Shown: piece by piece, positions 60,861 through 64,000 of the stretch
How positions within the stretch are numbered: the first letter of the stretch is position 1
Layout: the number at the start of each line of letters is the position of its first letter
Assembly: GCF_000350225.1 (NCBI RefSeq)
Contig: NW_005179244.1
Location: 7,194 to 71,193, forward strand
Origin: Chondrus crispus
Taxonomy: Eukaryota; Rhodophyta; Florideophyceae; Gigartinales; Gigartinaceae
DNA: 64,000 nt
Direction: 5' to 3'
Position numbers and translations under genes: made by a program
Notes under the pieces: generated by a model
Told to the model about the DNA's origin: nothing
The model's input: only the letters and a program-made list of their open reading frames with translations
The model's database searches: none

Positions 60861-61839
60861 GCTTCTGTTTCGCCGATGTCTATGTAGAACCGAGGGAAAG
60901 CCTCTGCACCTGTACATGACCTGTAACAGTAAATTGCAGCAGTATTTAGAAGAAGTCCACATCTACACTACCCCTCCCCTTTTATTTCTTTCCTCTCCAG
61001 TTGTCCAACGAGAAGTTAGCCTAGGACGTTTCGGAAAGGATTGGAAGACCCTCTACGTTTATGCTGTGAGAAACAACGCGAAGACGCTTGTTTCTAAAAC
61101 ACAAACCAACGGCATCGCTCGCTGAGTATATCCGTAGTAAGCCGTTCATTCTTCTCAGGCGGAAGGGCAGCATTGCCAGGCCTGTATATTGGAACGTAAT
61201 GCGGTTTTCTTCATGCTTGTTTATCAAAATACAAGAACCGGACAACCTCGCTTGGTCAGCTAGTCTTGCAGCATGTCGTGTAATTATTAGCACGCGGACA
61301 TAAAAAAAAAATTCAGGCTCTTCAACGAAATACCTTCATTCCCGAGAAAGGGTCGCGCCATCGGTCTAGAGCAAGCACTACACGCATGGTGCGTGGATGT
61401 TCCATGCTTCTACGTTTTCTTCATTACGTCCACCAGAATACCCTCCTTCTTAGTTGAGTTCGCTATGGTTAGCCCGCACAAGAAGTTTAGTTGTACTGTA
61501 CATCGGCCCTTACATTTCATCCACGATTGTTCTCAGGCTGTTAACCTCAGCGATCAACATTGAAAGTATGTGCACGAGGGAAACAAGGAGGCCGAATACG
61601 CTTCGACAAGACGTAGTCACGGCCATGAACCGCCACTCTGACAATAGAAAATGTGCCTTGAGCCGCAAATAGGAACACCACACTAATTCCATGTTTTTTT
61701 TGATTGAACCTGCAAGGCCTCATTGGGCAGAAAGGGTTCGTTTAGTTGCATCGCGCCACCCTCCGCACTGCTGACGCATATTGTTCTCAACGGTTGTCTC
61801 GGCTTGCGGGTGGGTACTCGTTTCCAGCGCTGTGATAAC
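60861..61839. other. Spacer PI4KB to UFC1
   Basis: No gene recognised. It contains an A9 run near 61303 and a TACTGTA motif near 61496. Confidence 0.5.
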
Positions 61840-62620
61840 ATGGATGAGGGAACGAAGAGCACAGTATCCAAATTGCCTTTGCTGACCGTTCGAGCTTCAC
61901 CACGCGACAAGGAAGCTTGGACTGCGCGATTGAAGGAAGAACTTACCGCATTGATACAAGTAAGCGGCTAACTAGGCATGAGACATGGAAATTGACAAGC
62001 CAGTGCAGTCAAACGCATCACTGCGAGTGCTTGAGCTTAAGACCTACTGACATGTCCCTCAACCTAACTCCCTTCTTTTTTTCGCGGATAACAGTATGTG
62101 AAATTGAACAAAGAACAAGACAAGGACTGGTTTCATGTCGAGTGTAACAAGACGGGAACTCGATGGAACGGAAAATGCTGGTACTATTACGAACAAATTC
62201 GTTATGAATTCGACCTAGAGTTCGAGATTCCCGTTACTTATCCAACGTCAGCTCCAGAGCTGAAACTCCCGCAACTAGAGGGCCTTACCTCGAAAATGTA
62301 CCGTGGTGGAAAGATATGTCAAACTATCCATTTCCAACCGTTGTGGGCGAAAAACGTTCCACGTTTTGGCATCGCGCACTCCTTGGCGTTATCTGTACGC
62401 TTCTTTATTTTCGCTTTTCCATGCATTAGTACTCTGTCGCAGGAACACAACGGAGAAAACTTCCCACCCTGACGGCCATGGCTTGCTACGCCTCAGTATT
62501 AACTAACACGCTTTATCTTCTATCTCCTTTATCTTCTCTTCCGAACAGCTCGGTCCATGGCTTGCAGCTGAGATTCCTGACCTTGTTGGTCGAGGCGTCA
62601 TTGACAGTTTCAAGAAGTGA
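61840..62620 (+). CDS. UFC1: UFM1-conjugating enzyme UFC1
   Basis: Three exons, 61840-61959, 62095-62394 and 62549-62620, with phase-0 GT..AG introns of 135 and 154 bp, giving 163 residues (human UFC1 has 167). It is the E2 that passes the ubiquitin-like UFM1 from UBA5 to its targets, chiefly in ER-ribosome quality control. [55 protein letters not shown] and [11 protein letters not shown] match the family closely. The catalytic cysteine is Cys115 in [19 protein letters not shown]. Exon 3 is only 24 codons. ATG 61840 gives the usual N-terminus ([17 protein letters not shown]). Confidence 0.96.
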
Positions 62621-62950
62621 CTGTCCGACGTTACATTTCGGCTTTTCCCCAAATCTCAACCCCACGGACAACAGCCCTATTACACGCTATCATATAGATA
62701 TAGACGTCCCATTGTCACACCCAAGCAATGTTGATCGGTGCGCGTCAATTATAAAGGCGAAAGATTGTTTTTACCTGTCTTGCATGCCTCCATCTCATCT
62801 ACTTGGGAGACGGTCAATCAGACCCTTCCATTGCGCGCTCCCTGTCAAAAAACCTACAAACGATACCAAAGCTTTGAAACAGCCTTCCACTACTGCAAGG
62901 TCATCTTGAAAACCTTTTGAAGTAATGAGATTCCCATTTGCCACTCGCTA
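62621..62950. other. Spacer between convergent genes
   Basis: An open frame of 143 codons (62478-62909) runs through it but overlaps UFC1 exon 3 in another frame and has no family; not called. Confidence 0.5.
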
Positions 62951-64000
62951 CTACGATCCTACGTGACGGGTTCGGCCCATTTCCTTTGAACGAAAGTGGG
63001 TATAGATGCTGCTGAAAACATAAACCAATGTTAGAATCGAAGCCACGGTATGATCCAATAGGAATAGAACCCATCGACTTGGCCTGCTGCCGAAGGAATA
63101 CCGCTTTTGTCGGTTCATAAGACTAAGAAAGTAGTCAAATCCCGACTCTACCTGCGCGAGAGTTCGGCAGTTTTCTTGAAGACTGTCCAGCAATCTATGA
63201 AAGTGAAGTTCCTGTGTTTGAGTCATGGATACAATCAATTGATTCAGTTGACGAATCTCGGATCGTAGGTCGCACGAATTTCGTTCAGTCTTGACCCGGA
63301 GGTTCATGAGACTATTCTCGGATTCATCCATCACCCGAAGCAACTCTCGTACTTCTTTCAGTAACCGATTTTGAACATCTAGCGAGGAATCAAGCGGATC
63401 GCCGGTATGTTCATCATGAAACTTGAAGCTGATGGGAGAATCGTATTGAGCCAAGAACCCTTTCTTTAGAGTCCCTTCAGACCATTTCTTTTCATGTATT
63501 CTGCCGTGGCGTCTTGTTATGTGGTACGATGGGACAAATTCGTACCCATCACATATCGATGACAATCCAGGAAGGCCAGTTATTGTCCAAGGTTGATCAG
63601 TGCAATTTTTTTTTGAGGAAATCCCTTCTTCATTTATGCCTGCCTCAACCTCGGGGGTACTTGTACTTTTTTGAACCATCTGCGTTCTGGGCAACCAGGA
63701 TTTGGCACTGCCCGATGCTTCCAGAGTCGGAGTATTGCGCGCGGAGTTGCCGAGTGGTTCGAGGAGAATGCGATCCCCATGGACTTCATTAATTCTTCCA
63801 CTTGACGGAAGACCTTGAATAGCAGTGGGAGAGCTGTTCAAGTCTACCTTAGAATGGACTATATGTTCCTTCCCTCCTTGCCGAAGTCGTGATCTAAACT
63901 TCAGTTCTTTCATTACTAAATGAAAGTGATTTCTTCTTTCCATTGACCCAGTTTGCCCCGACCGCCTAGATGCACTGGATGTAGAGGAAGTTAACCAGTC
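62951..64000 (-). CDS. Tail-anchored coiled-coil protein, 5' end outside window
   Basis: The minus frame ends at 62951-62953 and is open to the window edge, so the start is probably beyond 64000; the first Met inside is at 63943 (330 residues). I do not recognise it. The N-terminal half is Ser-rich and basic. Residues ~190-270 (counted from that Met) form a coiled coil (LLKEVRELLRVMDESENSLM, then RSEIRQLNQLIVSM). The C-terminus has one hydrophobic helix, WVLFLLDHTVASILTLVYVF, about 20 residues before the end. This layout suggests a tail-anchored protein of the ER, Golgi or peroxisome. It converges with UFC1. Confidence 0.65.
   Translation of the reverse strand, partial: DWLTSSTSSASRRSGQTGSMERRNHFHLVMKELKFRSRLRQGGKEHIVHSKVDLNSSPTAIQGLPSSGRINEVHGDRILLEPLGNSARNTPTLEASGSAKSWLPRTQMVQKSTSTPEVEAGINEEGISSKKNCTDQPWTITGLPGLSSICDGYEFVPSYHITRRHGRIHEKKWSEGTLKKGFLAQYDSPISFKFHDEHTGDPLDSSLDVQNRLLKEVRELLRVMDESENSLMNLRVKTERNSCDLRSEIRQLNQLIVSMTQTQELHFHRLLDSLQENCRTLAQVESGFDYFLSLMNRQKRYSFGSRPSRWVLFLLDHTVASILTLVYVFSSIYTHFRSKEMGRTRHVGS

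Noticed and set aside
62478-62909. 143-codon frame after UFC1 exon 2
   Set aside because: It overlaps the real UFC1 exon 3 in another frame, which completes the conserved [11 protein letters not shown] end.

Overview
The window looks like nuclear DNA of a photosynthetic eukaryote with compact genes, most likely a red alga; a florideophyte such as Chondrus would fit, but this is an inference and no rhodophyte-only marker was found. The reasons are nuclear genes with plastid-type leaders (sedoheptulose-bisphosphatase, a sigma-70 factor, release factor 1, ribosomal protein S15), almost all genes in a single exon, the few introns short (115-154 bp) with GT..AG ends, and transposon-rich islands between tight gene clusters. 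Two runs of N (50 and 100) are assembly gaps and each interrupts a gene.

Region 1 (1-12.3 kb) is an AT-richer mobile-element island between GC-rich flanks. Its outer ends (326-416 and 12227-12279) are inverted copies of each other, so I read it as one ~12 kb element or a composite. It holds a pogo/Tigger-type DDE transposase (broken), a decayed PCIF1-like N6-adenine methyltransferase, a zinc-finger-like fragment, two abutting perfect palindromes between those two convergent remnants, a GC-rich possibly captured segment, a 28-bp tandem array carrying CACGTG, and a nested 3.9 kb piggyBac-like transposon whose transposase frame also carries a YqaJ-type nuclease domain.

Region 2 (12.7-25.6 kb) holds housekeeping genes: a TLDc protein, RAE1, a protein O-mannosyltransferase without MIR domains, a coiled-coil protein (ADIP/SSX2IP-like), a plastid-type methyltransferase and lipin. 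Region 3 (25.6-31.9 kb) is gene-poor. It has one orphan membrane protein and several long perfect hairpins of unrelated sequence.

Region 4 (31.9-45.6 kb) holds release factor 1, RIO2 kinase and a gamma-glutamylcyclotransferase-like protein. A very GC-rich co-directional run follows: SBPase, an OB-fold/zinc-ribbon protein, the sigma factor, an unidentified plastid-type protein and a Na+/H+ antiporter. It ends with a convergent Josephin deubiquitinase. Region 5 (48.1-64 kb) holds an AP endonuclease, a 1,983-residue GMAP-210-type golgin, plastid S15, PI4-kinase beta, the UFM1-conjugating enzyme UFC1 and the 3' part of a tail-anchored coiled-coil protein.

The host genes do not form operons. Weak themes are plastid gene expression and carbon fixation (RF1, SBPase, sigma factor, S15) and Golgi/lipid trafficking (golgin, PI4KB, lipin, O-mannosyltransferase). 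No tRNA, rRNA, CRISPR or retrovirus-like element was recognised. All identifications are from reading the sequence; no database search was run.
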